A stretch of 64,000 nucleotides of DNA, from positions 1 to 64,000 of the forward strand of contig CALGLE010000007.1 of the NCBI GenBank assembly GCA_937930305.1, in the 5' to 3' direction. Below, in pieces: positions 1-9,184 of the stretch. The first letter of the stretch is position 1, and every line of letters starts with the position of its first letter. The stretch comes from an uncultured Granulosicoccaceae bacterium (GTDB lineage Bacteria; Pseudomonadota; Gammaproteobacteria; Granulosicoccales; Granulosicoccaceae). The translations under genes were made by a program, and so were the position numbers. Below the pieces are notes generated by a model that was not told the DNA's origin, made no database searches, and saw only the letters and a list, made by a program, of their open reading frames with translations.

Positions 1-627
1 GAATTAGGTGTTAGCTCAGCGAAAGACCTCGACGGTGCGTCTATCTGCATCCAAACGGGTACGACTACTGAACTGAACTTAGCTGACTACTTCCGCACAA
101 ATGGCCTCTCTTATGAGCCTGTGCCTATCGAAACGAACGAAGAAGGCAAGACAAACTACCTAGCCGGTCGTTGTGATGTTTACACCACAGATGCATCTGG
201 TTTAGCCGCAACTCGTGCCGCATTCGAAGCGCCAGATGATCACATGGTTCTGCCAGAAATCATCTCTAAAGAGCCACTTGCTGGTGCCGTACGTCACGGT
301 GATGACCAGTGGTTTGATATTGCTAAGTGGACTGTTAATGCGTTGATCGCCGCTGAAGAGCTGGGCATCACTTCTGAAAACGTTGAAGAGATGGGCGCTG
401 CTGCGGGTGATAACCCAAGCATCAATCGTCTGTTAGGTACTGAAGGCGATTTCGGTTCAATGATCGGTTTAGACAAAGAATGGGCGAAGCGCGCAATTGC
501 TGCGGGCGGTAACTACGCTGAGATCTTCGACAACCACATTGGTCCTAGCACGGCTTTGGGCATTGAGCGTGGCTTAAACGCACAATGGAGCGATGGCGGC
601 ATTTTGTACGCTGCACCCATTCGCTAA
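1..627 (+). CDS. aapJ: general L-amino acid ABC transporter, periplasmic binding protein (3' part)
   Basis: The reading frame is open from the first base of the window, so the gene starts outside it; 208 residues are visible. The product would capture amino acids in the periplasm and deliver them to the permease pair encoded next. The visible part has the family 3 solute-binding fold signature (KDLDGASICIQTGTTTE, then ADYFRTNGL) and ends in a C-terminal region typical of AapJ/BztA proteins (LGTEGDFG, AAGGNYAEIFDNHIG). The order J-Q-M-P with two permeases and one ATPase is the usual Aap operon. The signal peptide cannot be seen. A hairpin terminator follows immediately, which usually lets the binding protein be made in excess over the membrane parts. 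Confidence 0.93.
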   Translation, partial: ELGVSSAKDLDGASICIQTGTTTELNLADYFRTNGLSYEPVPIETNEEGKTNYLAGRCDVYTTDASGLAATRAAFEAPDDHMVLPEIISKEPLAGAVRHGDDQWFDIAKWTVNALIAAEELGITSENVEEMGAAAGDNPSINRLLGTEGDFGSMIGLDKEWAKRAIAAGGNYAEIFDNHIGPSTALGIERGLNAQWSDGGILYAAPIR

Positions 628-645
628 GTTAGCGTTTGCAAGTTG

Positions 646-673
646 AAAAAGGGGCACACAGGTGCCCCTTTTT
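646..673 (+). terminator. hairpin with U-tract between aapJ and aapQ
   Basis: A 7-bp GC-rich stem (GGGGCAC / GTGCCCC, loop ACAG) is flanked by five A on the left and five T on the right. It lies 20 bases after the aapJ stop and about 30 bases before aapQ, so it probably acts as a partial terminator or a 3' stabiliser that lowers permease expression. Confidence 0.8.
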
Positions 674-704
674 CTTTATCCCGCTCTTTATTAGGTAATT
701 GCCA

Positions 705-1904
705 ATGAGTGCAACCCCCACTGCCAGCAGTGCATCACAACCATCCTTGTTCGCCAGGCTGTGGTACGACAAACAAAACCGTTCGATCATCGTCCAAATT
801 ATTGCAGCGCTTGCGTTACTGTGGCTGTTTGGCTCGATGATTTTAAACGCCATACACAATCTAGAGGTGCTGGGTAAAGGATTTAGCTTTAACTTCTTAA
901 GCCAGCCCGCCAGCTACGACATCAACCAACACCTCATTGAATATTCGTCTCGCTCATCACACTTTCGAGCCATGATGGTGGGCATTATCAACACGCTACT
1001 GATTGCGGTTGCTGGCATTGTTCTGTCCACCGTGCTGGGTTTTATGCTCGGTGTTTTTCGTTTATCCAAAAACTGGCTAATCAACAAGCTGGCCTATTGC
1101 TACATCGAATTCGTTCGTAACGTACCCGTGCTGCTACACATATTACTCATCCACGGCATCGTGGTGCATTCACTACCCAAACCTAAGCAAGCCATTAACT
1201 TTAGTGACTCCACATTCATCACTAACCGCGGCGTGTTTATGCCCAGCCCTGAATTTTTACCGCAGTTTAAGTTCGTATTCGCCGCCATCATCATCGGCCT
1301 TCTCATCGCCTGGTTTTTCTGGCGATTCGCTAAAAAGCTGCAAGAGAGAACCGGCACGCAACTACCCGTGTTTTTGGTTGCTCTGCTAGCCATTATTGGT
1401 TTACCGCTGCTTACCTACTTTTTTACCGGTCAGCCCATTAACTGGAACATACCTGAACTCAAAGGCTTCAACTTCAAAGGCGGCATGGTTATCCGGCCTG
1501 AATTCTTGGCGCTATGGCTTGCCTTGTCTTTATACACCGCAGCCTTTATTGCTGAAAATGTTCGTGCTGGGATTCTTGCGGTTAATCACGGGCAAACCGA
1601 AGCCAGCATGGCATTGGGATTACCCCGTAATCGCACATTAAATCTTGTCGTCATTCCTCAAGCGCTGCGCGTCATCGTGCCGCCACTGTCCAGTCAGTAT
1701 TTAAATTTGACGAAAAATTCCTCGCTAGCCATCGCGATTGGCTATATGGATGTCACAGCAACCATTGGTGGAATCTCGCTGAACCAAACCGGTCGTGAGA
1801 TGGAATGCATGATGATTGTGATGGCCATTTACCTAACCTTTTCATTATTGATCAGTGCGGGCATGAACTATTACAACAGTCGTATAGCGTTGGTGGAGCG
1901 ATAA
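705..1904 (+). CDS. aapQ: amino-acid ABC transporter permease AapQ
   Basis: A 399-residue inner-membrane permease, one half of the AapQM channel. Several hydrophobic segments are visible, and the C-terminal third carries the permease EAA loop that contacts the ATPase (ENVRAGILAVNHGQTEASMALGLP split around residues 285-305). I chose ATG at 705, which has AGGT eight bases upstream, over the TTG at 699. The long periplasmic insertion between the first membrane segments and the transport domain is normal for AapQ/BztB proteins, which are longer than simple HisM-type permeases. The next gene starts one base after the stop. Confidence 0.93.
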   Translation: MSATPTASSASQPSLFARLWYDKQNRSIIVQIIAALALLWLFGSMILNAIHNLEVLGKGFSFNFLSQPASYDINQHLIEYSSRSSHFRAMMVGIINTLLIAVAGIVLSTVLGFMLGVFRLSKNWLINKLAYCYIEFVRNVPVLLHILLIHGIVVHSLPKPKQAINFSDSTFITNRGVFMPSPEFLPQFKFVFAAIIIGLLIAWFFWRFAKKLQERTGTQLPVFLVALLAIIGLPLLTYFFTGQPINWNIPELKGFNFKGGMVIRPEFLALWLALSLYTAAFIAENVRAGILAVNHGQTEASMALGLPRNRTLNLVVIPQALRVIVPPLSSQYLNLTKNSSLAIAIGYMDVTATIGGISLNQTGREMECMMIVMAIYLTFSLLISAGMNYYNSRIALVER

Positions 1905-1905
1905 C

Positions 1906-3231
1906 ATGTCTAACACCACCCCAACCGCACAAAAATACGCTCCGGGCCAGCACCCAGAATTGCCACCCCCGTTTAAAACTCGTGGCGTCATGCTTTGGTT
2001 AAGAGAGAATTTATTCTCCTCACCAACCAACATTGTGCTGTCGTTGTTGGCGATTTACTTTTTATACAAAGTCGTGCCCGGCGTGCTGGAATGGAGTTTC
2101 TTCGATGCCGCATTCACCGGCAGCGACCGTAATGAATGTAAGGCAAAAGCCGGCGGGGCTTGTTGGGCATTCATTGCTGAACGCTGGCGCTTGTTCACTT
2201 ACGGGTTCTACCCAGCCGAAGAACGCTGGCGCGTCATCGTGGCGTTTATCATGCTGGTCGTTGTGACCATCGCCATTTTGTGGGAAAAGTGCCCACTGCG
2301 AAAACCATTGTTGGGATTTGCCGTTATCTTCCCGTTTGTTGCCGCATTTCTTCTGGTCGGCGGCAATGGTGTGAAAATGCTGGTTGGGCTCGCCTGTGTC
2401 GCGGTGGTCTTACTTCTACTTTATCGTGGATTCTCTTCCGCACTGTTTTTTATTCTGGCGATTGTCGCAGCCCTGGCTGCAAAGATAATTTTCTTTGGCG
2501 GTGTGGATGTGCCCTTTACGAGTATCCACATCAACGGCATTGTGGATCTTGAGCAATATCAACAGTTAAGCCTTAAACGCGTTTCTACCGATTCATTCGG
2601 CGGTTTCATGCTGACACTGGTTATTGGTGTTACCGGTATCGCTTTTTCGTTACCCATCGGGGTATTGCTCGCTCTTGGGCGGCAATCGAATTTGCCCATC
2701 GTTAAATATGCTTGCATAGTTTTTATCGAATTCATTCGTGGTGTGCCACTCATCACCTTGTTGTTTGTTGCCTCCACAATGTTGAGTTACTTTTTACCAC
2801 CGGGCACCACATTCAACTTATTAGTACGTGTGTTAATCATGGTGACGCTATTCGCCTCGGCCTATATGGCGGAAGTGGTACGAGGCGGCTTGCAAGCGGT
2901 GCATACCGGTCAAACGGAAGCTGCTGACGCTCTTGGCTTAAAGTATTGGCCATCCATGCGTTTGATTGTTTTGCCGCAAGCCTTGAAAATCTCAATACCT
3001 TCGATTGTGAATACCTTCATCGGGCTTTATAAAGATACCGTTTTGGTCATCATCATCGGCCTGCTTGACCCCTTGGGTATCGGGCGAGCCTCGTTGGCCG
3101 CCACCGAATGGAACGGCTTAACCAACGAAGTGTATTTGTTCGTAGCGGTGTTCTTCTTTATTTCTTGCTATGCCATGGCGCGCTACTCCATTTACCTAGA
3201 AAACAAACTCCACACCGGTCACAAACGATAA
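1906..3231 (+). CDS. aapM: amino-acid ABC transporter permease AapM
   Basis: A 441-residue permease that pairs with AapQ. It has a long N-terminal hydrophobic region followed by the binding-protein-dependent transport domain. The EAA loop is clear ([24 protein letters not shown] region, about residues 322-345). The start is ATG one base after the aapQ stop, which implies translational coupling. Substrates in characterised Aap/Bzt systems are a broad range of L-amino acids, especially acidic and amide ones; the exact range here is inferred from family only. Confidence 0.93.
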   Translation: MSNTTPTAQKYAPGQHPELPPPFKTRGVMLWLRENLFSSPTNIVLSLLAIYFLYKVVPGVLEWSFFDAAFTGSDRNECKAKAGGACWAFIAERWRLFTYGFYPAEERWRVIVAFIMLVVVTIAILWEKCPLRKPLLGFAVIFPFVAAFLLVGGNGVKMLVGLACVAVVLLLLYRGFSSALFFILAIVAALAAKIIFFGGVDVPFTSIHINGIVDLEQYQQLSLKRVSTDSFGGFMLTLVIGVTGIAFSLPIGVLLALGRQSNLPIVKYACIVFIEFIRGVPLITLLFVASTMLSYFLPPGTTFNLLVRVLIMVTLFASAYMAEVVRGGLQAVHTGQTEAADALGLKYWPSMRLIVLPQALKISIPSIVNTFIGLYKDTVLVIIIGLLDPLGIGRASLAATEWNGLTNEVYLFVAVFFFISCYAMARYSIYLENKLHTGHKR

Positions 3232-3241
3232 GGTTTCCCCT

Positions 3242-4024
3242 ATGAATGATTCAGTGAACAACGTCAGTGCGACCGGACGCGCTCTAGGCGACTCCACCAT
3301 CGAAATTCGCGCAATGCACAAATGGTATGGCGATTTCCACGTACTTAGAGACATCAACCTAGATGTAAAAAGCGGCGAGCGAATCGTGGTGTGCGGCCCG
3401 TCTGGCTCGGGTAAGTCCACCATGATTCGATGCATCAACCGGTTGGAAGAACACCAGCAAGGTGACATCATCGTCGATGGGGTTGAACTCACCAATGACT
3501 TAAAAAATATTGAAGCGGTCCGACGAGAAGTGGGTATGGTGTTTCAACACTTCAATTTATTCCCTCACTTAACCGTGCTAGAGAACTGCACCTTGGCTCC
3601 AATTTGGGTGCGTAAGCAGCCCAAAGCCGAAGCCGAAGCTACGGCGATGAAGTATCTGGAACGCGTAAAAATTCCAGATCAAGCCTTGAAGTACCCCGGT
3701 CAGCTTTCCGGTGGTCAGCAGCAACGTGTGGCCATCGCACGCTCACTGTGCATGAGTCCAAAAGTCATGTTATTCGATGAACCCACTTCGGCTTTAGACC
3801 CTGAAATGATCAAGGAAGTGCTGGACGTCATGATCGAATTGGCGGAAGAAGGTATGACCATGATTTGCGTAACCCACGAAATGGGCTTTGCGAAAACCGT
3901 CGCTGACCGAGTTATTTTTATGGATGAAGGGCAAATCATTGAAGAAAACGAGCCTCAACAATTCTTCAACAACCCGCAATCAGAACGAACCCAGCTGTTC
4001 TTAAGCCAAATTTTGGCACACTGA
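3242..4024 (+). CDS. aapP: amino-acid ABC transporter ATP-binding protein AapP
   Basis: A 260-residue ATPase that powers the AapJQM importer from the cytoplasmic face. All nucleotide-binding motifs are present: Walker [10 protein letters not shown] (about residue 57), signature LSGGQQQR, Walker [14 protein letters not shown] and the H-loop VTHEMGF. It closes the operon; the minus-strand lipoprotein gene converges on it 20 bases later. Confidence 0.95.
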   Translation: MNDSVNNVSATGRALGDSTIEIRAMHKWYGDFHVLRDINLDVKSGERIVVCGPSGSGKSTMIRCINRLEEHQQGDIIVDGVELTNDLKNIEAVRREVGMVFQHFNLFPHLTVLENCTLAPIWVRKQPKAEAEATAMKYLERVKIPDQALKYPGQLSGGQQQRVAIARSLCMSPKVMLFDEPTSALDPEMIKEVLDVMIELAEEGMTMICVTHEMGFAKTVADRVIFMDEGQIIEENEPQQFFNNPQSERTQLFLSQILAH

Positions 4025-4043
4025 TTTTTTTGCCCGTTGAAAC

Positions 4044-4081
4044 GCTAGGCGATGGGCAGCTCTTGCGCAACATCGCCTAGC
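4044..4081. repeat. 11-bp perfect inverted repeat at a convergent gene junction
   Basis: GCTAGGCGATG at 4044-4054 pairs perfectly with CATCGCCTAGC at 4071-4081 across a 16-base loop. The left arm contains the stop codon of the minus-strand lipoprotein gene. No U-tract follows on either strand, so it is not a canonical intrinsic terminator. It may protect 3' ends or separate the converging transcripts. Confidence 0.6.
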
Positions 4082-4782
4082 AGTTGATAGAAACTGCCGT
4101 AGAGCCCTGGCGGGTCTGGCCATTCGGGCTGGCGCACACCATTGGCCACGGTATTCGCAAGTTTTGCCGCCACTGTTCCGGTAAAGCTTGACCCGCTATA
4201 TTGGAGGTATCGCTTACGCTCTACGGATTCGTAGGTGAAATCGTTGTGCATGCGCACGCGGCCCAGGCCCAAATCCACCAGCGTGGCCGACAAACTGACA
4301 CTGCGTGCGGTGGACAAAATGACGTGTTCGCGGTCATTAAGCAATTTTCCACTGTTGTCCCGCAGCTGCAAGCGCTCTTTGTCCATTTTTGACACCTCAT
4401 CGCCTGTGATGGCCAGCACCACAGCCATGCGCGTCGGCAACTTGGCACGCTTGAGCATTTGCACATCAGAATCGTCCAAAGTGCCGTAGCTTGCCACCCG
4501 CCTGAGCAGCAGATCGTGCCCTTGTTTGCTTAATCCCAATCGAACCTGATCAACCGGCATGACCGAGTAGCGGTGGTTCTCACGCAGCATGGTTTCCAGA
4601 TCTGCAGCTAATCGGTACTCATTAACCGGTATTTTCAGACCCTCTCGCTGCACAACACCTAGCACGGCGACACTATTGGGCACCGCCATCGTGTCAGTGG
4701 TTTCTTGGCGAAGGGAGGCGCAGCCCGAGGCCAGTAGGCCCAGAGACAGGGTTTGGAGTAGGAAGTGACGACGCGCAGCCAT
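4045..4782 (-). CDS. predicted lipoprotein of unknown family
   Basis: A 245-residue protein with a lipoprotein signal: ARRHFLLQ, a hydrophobic stretch, then the lipobox LASGC at about residue 20. The RRHFLL sequence also resembles a twin-arginine motif, so export may use Tat rather than Sec. I start it at ATG 4782 rather than the upstream TTG at 4800. The body has a mixed alpha/beta look, including an ETMLRENHRYSVMPVDQVR stretch that resembles OmpA-like or TolB-N-like ligand domains, but I do not recognise the family. It stands alone, divergent from gltA and convergent with aapP. Confidence 0.75.
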   Translation of the reverse strand: MAARRHFLLQTLSLGLLASGCASLRQETTDTMAVPNSVAVLGVVQREGLKIPVNEYRLAADLETMLRENHRYSVMPVDQVRLGLSKQGHDLLLRRVASYGTLDDSDVQMLKRAKLPTRMAVVLAITGDEVSKMDKERLQLRDNSGKLLNDREHVILSTARSVSLSATLVDLGLGRVRMHNDFTYESVERKRYLQYSGSSFTGTVAAKLANTVANGVRQPEWPDPPGLYGSFYQLLGDVAQELPIA

Positions 4783-5305
4783 ACACAAAGTGTAGACCAA
4801 TCGGCAATAAATTCTTGCCCATAGAGAATCGCAGAGAGGGCGAGTTACCGCCCTCTTCTGCGTGAGAATAATCCGTGTTGCGTCTCAGTGATTGATCGCC
4901 TTTCTTGTTCTTTCCGTCTGACGCGGAATATTTGTGACGGCAATATCAACTAAAACTGGCATCCTCCATTCGTGCTGTTGGCCCACTGCTAGCGCCTGTA
5001 ACACTTATCGACAATTGGTAGGCCCCATTGAACCGATCTGCCGGAAGATGGCCGAATCTGTGCAGTTTAGACACGTCGACTTCAAAGTTGTCCGCCACAA
5101 TTTGACACAGTTGGGGTGCACGCACTCGACCAGCGCACATCAGTTAAACACCCCTGTGGAGTCGTCAATACTTTCTATATGTGATTGTTAGTGCATCGAG
5201 CCCTATAATGAGGGCTCAGAAACATCGCAGACGCCGGCTCTTTGCCGAAAAGCGTGCGTGGTTTGCGGCTAATAAGACCCGCAAAGTAATCAAACGGAGA
5301 CTCGA
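4783..5305. other. 523-bp divergent intergenic region
   Basis: This stretch separates the lipoprotein gene from gltA. An 8-bp hairpin (AGAGGGCG / CGCCCTCT, loop AGTTAC) lies at 4835-4856 without a U-tract. A gltA promoter candidate is at 5198-5217. The only longer plus-strand reading frame (4934-5191) has no ribosome site and an unlikely, Cys/His/Thr-rich composition; I treat it as noncoding. Confidence 0.5.
5198..5217 (+). promoter_or_regulatory. gltA promoter candidate inside a 7-bp palindrome
   Basis: A perfect -10 element TATAAT (5204-5209) sits inside the inverted repeat GAGCCCT-ATAATG-AGGGCTC. The best -35 candidate at 17-bp spacing is weak (GTGATT, 5181-5186), which suggests an activated promoter. 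The palindrome could be an operator that blocks the -10 region. The gltA start is about 90 bases downstream. Confidence 0.5.
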
Positions 5306-6586
5306 ATGACCGATCGTACCGCCAAAATCTCTTCTGACAATGGCTCTAGTGCAGATCTGCCCATACTCAGCGGCACCCATGGGCCGGATTGTGTAGACGT
5401 TCGCGGCATGAATAAATCGACTGGCCTGTTCACCTACGACCCCGGTTTCGCCACCACGGCCAGTTGCAAAAGCTCCATTACTTTCATTGACGGAAACGAA
5501 GGTGTGCTGCTGTATCGCGGTTACCCCATAGAACAATTGGCGGAACGCAGCACCTATTTAGAAGTTTGCTACTTGTTGATGTACGGCGAATTGCCAACAC
5601 CAGCACAGTCGGCTGACTTTAACAACATCATCACCCAGCACACCATGGTTCACGAAAATGTGCGCAACTTCATTGCAGGCTTTCGCTACGATGCACACCC
5701 CATGGCGATGTTGGTTGGCACCGTGGGCGCTTTGTCCTCGTTCTATCACGATTCGCTCGACATCAATAACCCCGAGCACCGGGAAATTTCTGCACATCGC
5801 TTGATTGCGAAAATGCCAACCATCGCATCCTACATACATAAGCATTCATTGGGGCAGCCGTTCATGTACCCCAGCAATGAACTCAGTTATGTAGAGAACT
5901 TCACGCAAATGATGTTTGCTGTGCCTGCAGAGCCTTTCAAGCCCAACCCGACGGCTGTGAAAGCCTTAGAACTTATCTTAATACTGCACGCTGATCACGA
6001 ACAGAACGCCAGTACCTCAACCGTTCGTTTAGCGGGCAGCTCGGGTGCTAACCCGTTTGCATCGATTGCTGCCGGGGTTGCCAGCTTATGGGGGCCTGCG
6101 CACGGTGGCGCAAATGAGGCCGTGATGAACATGCTCGATGACATCCTAAACACCGGTGAAACCATTGAGAAAACCATCGAACGGGCCAAAGACAAAAATG
6201 ATCCTTTCCGCTTGATGGGCTTTGGGCACCGAGTTTATAAAAACTTCGACCCACGGGCTAAGTTAATCCAAAAAATGTGTCACGACTTGCTGGATGAACT
6301 AGGCGGTGATCAACCGCTGTTCGAATTGGCTATGGAACTCGAACGAGCCACTCTAGCGGATCAGTATTTTGTCGATCGAAAGCTCTATCCCAACGTTGAT
6401 TTCTATTCGGGCATTATTTTGCGAGCACTGAATATTCCAATGAGTATGTTCACCGTGATGTTTGCCATGGCACGTACCGTGGGTTGGATATCACACTGGA
6501 TTGAATCTCATGAAGACCCAGAAGGTCGCATCGGTCGCCCACAACAAATTTACACCGGCCACGAACGCCGAGATTATCCTGCGTGA
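5306..6586 (+). CDS. gltA: type I (hexameric) citrate synthase
   Basis: A 426-residue enzyme that condenses oxaloacetate and acetyl-CoA to citrate, the entry step of the TCA cycle. Length matches the NADH-sensitive proteobacterial type. Catalytic regions are intact: [12 protein letters not shown] with the first active-site His, [15 protein letters not shown] with the second, and the family ending [18 protein letters not shown] 5306 is preceded by CGGAGA at 5295. Unlike many gammaproteobacteria, no sdh operon lies divergently upstream. The next gene overlaps by 4 bases (GTGA), so gltA heads a coupled run. Confidence 0.97.
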   Translation: MTDRTAKISSDNGSSADLPILSGTHGPDCVDVRGMNKSTGLFTYDPGFATTASCKSSITFIDGNEGVLLYRGYPIEQLAERSTYLEVCYLLMYGELPTPAQSADFNNIITQHTMVHENVRNFIAGFRYDAHPMAMLVGTVGALSSFYHDSLDINNPEHREISAHRLIAKMPTIASYIHKHSLGQPFMYPSNELSYVENFTQMMFAVPAEPFKPNPTAVKALELILILHADHEQNASTSTVRLAGSSGANPFASIAAGVASLWGPAHGGANEAVMNMLDDILNTGETIEKTIERAKDKNDPFRLMGFGHRVYKNFDPRAKLIQKMCHDLLDELGGDQPLFELAMELERATLADQYFVDRKLYPNVDFYSGIILRALNIPMSMFTVMFAMARTVGWISHWIESHEDPEGRIGRPQQIYTGHERRDYPA

Positions 6587-7092
6587 CACTAACGAAGTTT
6601 GAGGCACTGCCTAACTGTGAAACGGCCAAATTTGTAACCGCCCTTTCCTTAGCCGCTAATGGCGTGGCCATAGTCACCACGGACGGTGACGCGGGTCGGT
6701 CCGGTTTAACCGTAAGTTCCATGGTTTCTGTTTGCGCCGAACCCCCATTGATGTTGGCCTGTGTCAATTCGGACAACATTTTTTGTGAGTTAGCGGATGT
6801 AAATCAAGCATTTGCAATTAATTTATTAGCTCAAAGCCAACAAGACATTTCCAACACATTTGCAGGCTTTGGCGAAGATCCTGATGCCGATCGATTCTTA
6901 TCCGGCAGTTGGGTAAAACGAACCACCGGTTCGCCGATTCTTGAACACGCTTTGGTGTCATTGGATTGCGCGCTGCTGGAAGCCACGACGCACGGAACAC
7001 ACCGTATCTATATTGGCCGTGTGCTGAGTGTTGCATCCAACGATACACAGCCGCTGGTGTACAGCCGACGTGGCTACGCCCACATCAGTTAA
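6583..7092 (+). CDS. flavin reductase family protein
   Basis: A 169-residue protein of the short-chain flavin reductase (HpaC/DIM6-NTAB) fold. These use NAD(P)H to reduce FMN or FAD, often supplying a two-component monooxygenase. Visible family features are [24 protein letters not shown] near the N-terminus, the [10 protein letters not shown] strand with flavin contacts, and a C-terminal strand ending [10 protein letters not shown]. The GTG start overlaps the gltA stop (GTGA). No partner monooxygenase is adjacent, so its role is open. Confidence 0.85.
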   Translation: MTLTKFEALPNCETAKFVTALSLAANGVAIVTTDGDAGRSGLTVSSMVSVCAEPPLMLACVNSDNIFCELADVNQAFAINLLAQSQQDISNTFAGFGEDPDADRFLSGSWVKRTTGSPILEHALVSLDCALLEATTHGTHRIYIGRVLSVASNDTQPLVYSRRGYAHIS

Positions 7093-8036
7093 TGGCGCTA
7101 CTGTTTTTCAGCAAAAGTGATCGCGATGGTGCGTTTGAGAATAAGTTTCGTCAGGCCTTGAGTGAACTTGCCCCTGAACTTGAGGTGCGAACCTGGCCTG
7201 ATGTAGGGGATGCGAAAGACATTCAATACGCCGCTCTTTGGCTACCCCCGCCAGGGCTCTTTGATGCCTTGCCGAACCTTACGCATATTTTTGCGTTATC
7301 AGCAGGTGTTGATCGTTTGCTGCGAGCACCAGACCTTCCCCAGCATGTGCCGATTTATCGGTTAGAAGAAGGCGGCATGGGAACGCCGATGAGCGAGTAT
7401 GTGTTGTTTGGCGTACTGCAAGCGCAACGTCAAATGCATGTATTGGCCGATGCACAACAGGCCAAACAATGGACGCGCGATGCCATAGAACCTGCAGCGG
7501 CCAACTGGCATGTCGGAATTTTAGGAGCCGGCGTGTTAGCAAGCGCTGTTGCAACGCGGTTAGTGAACAACGGCTATCCTGTGAGCACATGGAGCCGGTC
7601 ACGAAAACAACTGAACGGGGTAACAAGTTACGCAGGACCCAATGAGCAAATCGAATTTTGTTCCAACTTAAACACCTTGGTTTGCTTGTTGCCGTTAACC
7701 GCTGAAACCGAAGGTCTATTAGACGCGTCTTTCTTCAATCAACTGCCCAGGGGCACCGCTCTAATCAACGTCGCTCGCGGCGAGCACTGTGTGGATGAGG
7801 ACCTGATCAACGCACTGGATTCAGGCCAGATCTCATCGGCGTTGTTGGATGTATTTCACGAAGAACCCCTGCCTCAGGATCACCCATTCTGGCAACATCC
7901 TAGGGTGCAAATCACCCCGCATATCGCCGCACCAACAGCTGGAGATGTGGCTGCAAAACAAGTGGCTCAGGGTGTGGCAGATGCCGTAGCAGGCCGTGAA
8001 CCTAAAGGCTTTGTGGATCGTGGAATGGGTTACTAA
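7092..8036 (+). CDS. D-2-hydroxyacid dehydrogenase, glyoxylate/hydroxypyruvate reductase A type
   Basis: A 314-residue NAD(P)H-dependent dehydrogenase close in size to GhrA. The Rossmann motif GILGAGVLASAVA is near residue 140. The catalytic Arg lies in INVARGEH, the Glu in DVFHEEPLP, and the His in QITPHIAAPT. Expected activity is reduction of glyoxylate and hydroxypyruvate to glycolate and D-glycerate. The ATG shares one base with the preceding stop (TAATG), which decides the start against longer in-frame options and ties it to the gltA run. Confidence 0.9.
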   Translation: MALLFFSKSDRDGAFENKFRQALSELAPELEVRTWPDVGDAKDIQYAALWLPPPGLFDALPNLTHIFALSAGVDRLLRAPDLPQHVPIYRLEEGGMGTPMSEYVLFGVLQAQRQMHVLADAQQAKQWTRDAIEPAAANWHVGILGAGVLASAVATRLVNNGYPVSTWSRSRKQLNGVTSYAGPNEQIEFCSNLNTLVCLLPLTAETEGLLDASFFNQLPRGTALINVARGEHCVDEDLINALDSGQISSALLDVFHEEPLPQDHPFWQHPRVQITPHIAAPTAGDVAAKQVAQGVADAVAGREPKGFVDRGMGY

Positions 8037-8082
8037 ACGACTACCGCGATGAATATTGGGCAGGCTGCAGGTGCAGGATTGT

Positions 8083-8610
8083 TTAGCTTCTATCCACTAA
8101 GGTTGCGACCGTGCGCAACACCACTTGGCGCACTAACTCCTCACGCATTTCTTCGCGCAGTATTCGCGCCTCTTGTTCTTTTCCCAACACCCCCAAAGCA
8201 TCGTTGGTGTATTCGCGAATCACTTCCACGCGATTAGCTTGAGACGCTGGATCATACACCGGTGCTTCCTCCGCTTTACGTCTTGCCACTTGCATATTCA
8301 CCGAGTGGCTTAACTCTAATTCACTAACGCGGCCTGTACTTTGAATCGATACGATGCGTTGACTTTGTTGTTCACTACTAATGCGAAGTAGAATATCAGC
8401 CACATCACGATTAGCAGCAATGCGAAACGCACGTTCTTGAAGGGCGGATTGCAAATCCGAACGCAAGGTTACCCCACGCGAGATGTCCACGAAGATCGCG
8501 CCTGGATCGGCTAGCTCGGTCACGCTGCCGCGCGGTCGAAACCCACAACCACTGATCAGTGTTGCCGCAGCCGAAGAACCGGCCAACCTCATCCAGGCGC
8601 GCCGATTCAT
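8083..8610 (-). CDS. lptE: LptE-like LPS-assembly lipoprotein
   Basis: A 175-residue lipoprotein with lipobox LISGC near residue 22. Mature-protein features fit LptE, the plug that sits inside LptD in the outer membrane: a CGFRPRG start, LRSDLQSALQERAF, a central strand pair around VSIQSTGRVSELELSHSV, and a C-terminal helix KEQEARILREEMREELVRQV. The assignment rests on pattern only. lptE usually follows leuS directly, but here leuS is about 5.6 kb away and this gene instead overlaps the DUF302 gene by 4 bases (ATGA). Confidence 0.72.
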   Translation of the reverse strand: MNRRAWMRLAGSSAAATLISGCGFRPRGSVTELADPGAIFVDISRGVTLRSDLQSALQERAFRIAANRDVADILLRISSEQQSQRIVSIQSTGRVSELELSHSVNMQVARRKAEEAPVYDPASQANRVEVIREYTNDALGVLGKEQEARILREEMREELVRQVVLRTVATLVDRS

Positions 8611-9089
8611 TCCGCAGTTGCAGCCTTTGCAAAGTTACCCAAGGCACCAGCTACTTTTTCCAGCACAGGATCACAGCCTTCGATGTTGTGGCGTGTTTTT
8701 AAATACATGGGATCGTTATAGCCCAGATAGACATTGCCATCTTCGCCTTCCCAAGCCAACATTTTTTGCGGCAAGTCAATCGCAACGCTTTGAGCGCACT
8801 GCATTAACGGGGTGCCCACTTTGGGGTTACCAAAGACCAACACTTCAGTGGGTCGCAACTCCAGCCCAGCACCTGCAGCCCCTTCTGCATGGTTGGCCCG
8901 TAGGAAAATCTTCATACCCTTGCTTTCCAGCACCGCTGTGAGCTTATCTAAGGTGGCAGCCACTGAGTGGGGGCTTTGCACAACAATCATCCCGTCCTGA
9001 GCCAGGGCGCTACCGCTGGCGAAGACCCCCATAAAAGCGGCGCTAGCGAATGACAAAGCTGTGCAAAATCGAATCAATTGTTTTTTCAT
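8607..9089 (-). CDS. exported DUF302 family protein
   Basis: A 160-residue protein with a Sec signal peptide (MKKQLIRF, hydrophobic core, cleavage near ALAQD). The mature part is a DUF302 domain: sequential phrases are SPHSVAATLDKLTAVLESKGM, a GLELRPTEVLVFGNPKVGTPLM core and LPQKMLAWEGEDGNVYLGYNDP. DUF302 proteins are small periplasmic or cytoplasmic proteins without an agreed function. I start at ATG 9089; longer frames run into the neighbouring gene and lack a signal peptide at the start. It is the first gene of a two-gene unit with the LptE-like gene. Confidence 0.85.
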   Translation of the reverse strand: MKKQLIRFCTALSFASAAFMGVFASGSALAQDGMIVVQSPHSVAATLDKLTAVLESKGMKIFLRANHAEGAAGAGLELRPTEVLVFGNPKVGTPLMQCAQSVAIDLPQKMLAWEGEDGNVYLGYNDPMYLKTRHNIEGCDPVLEKVAGALGNFAKAATAE

Positions 9090-9184
9090 TCCTCGAACTC
9101 CTTTATTGTGTGTTGTGCTTAGTCTATCCGATTCATCGCGAGTTCCGCACAGCGAAGCATTCCGCCGAGGGTTACACTGGCGCC

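Noticed and set aside
4934..5191. 85-residue plus-strand ORF in the gltA upstream region
   Set aside because: No ribosome site, odd composition, and it runs up to the gltA promoter; more likely noncoding.
8483..8941. 152-residue ORF antisense to the LptE-like and DUF302 genes
   Set aside because: Both antisense genes have clear signal peptides and family patterns; this frame has none.
9050..9184. N-terminal extension of the PLD-like protein
   Set aside because: It overlaps the start and ribosome site of the divergent DUF302 gene and has no conserved features.
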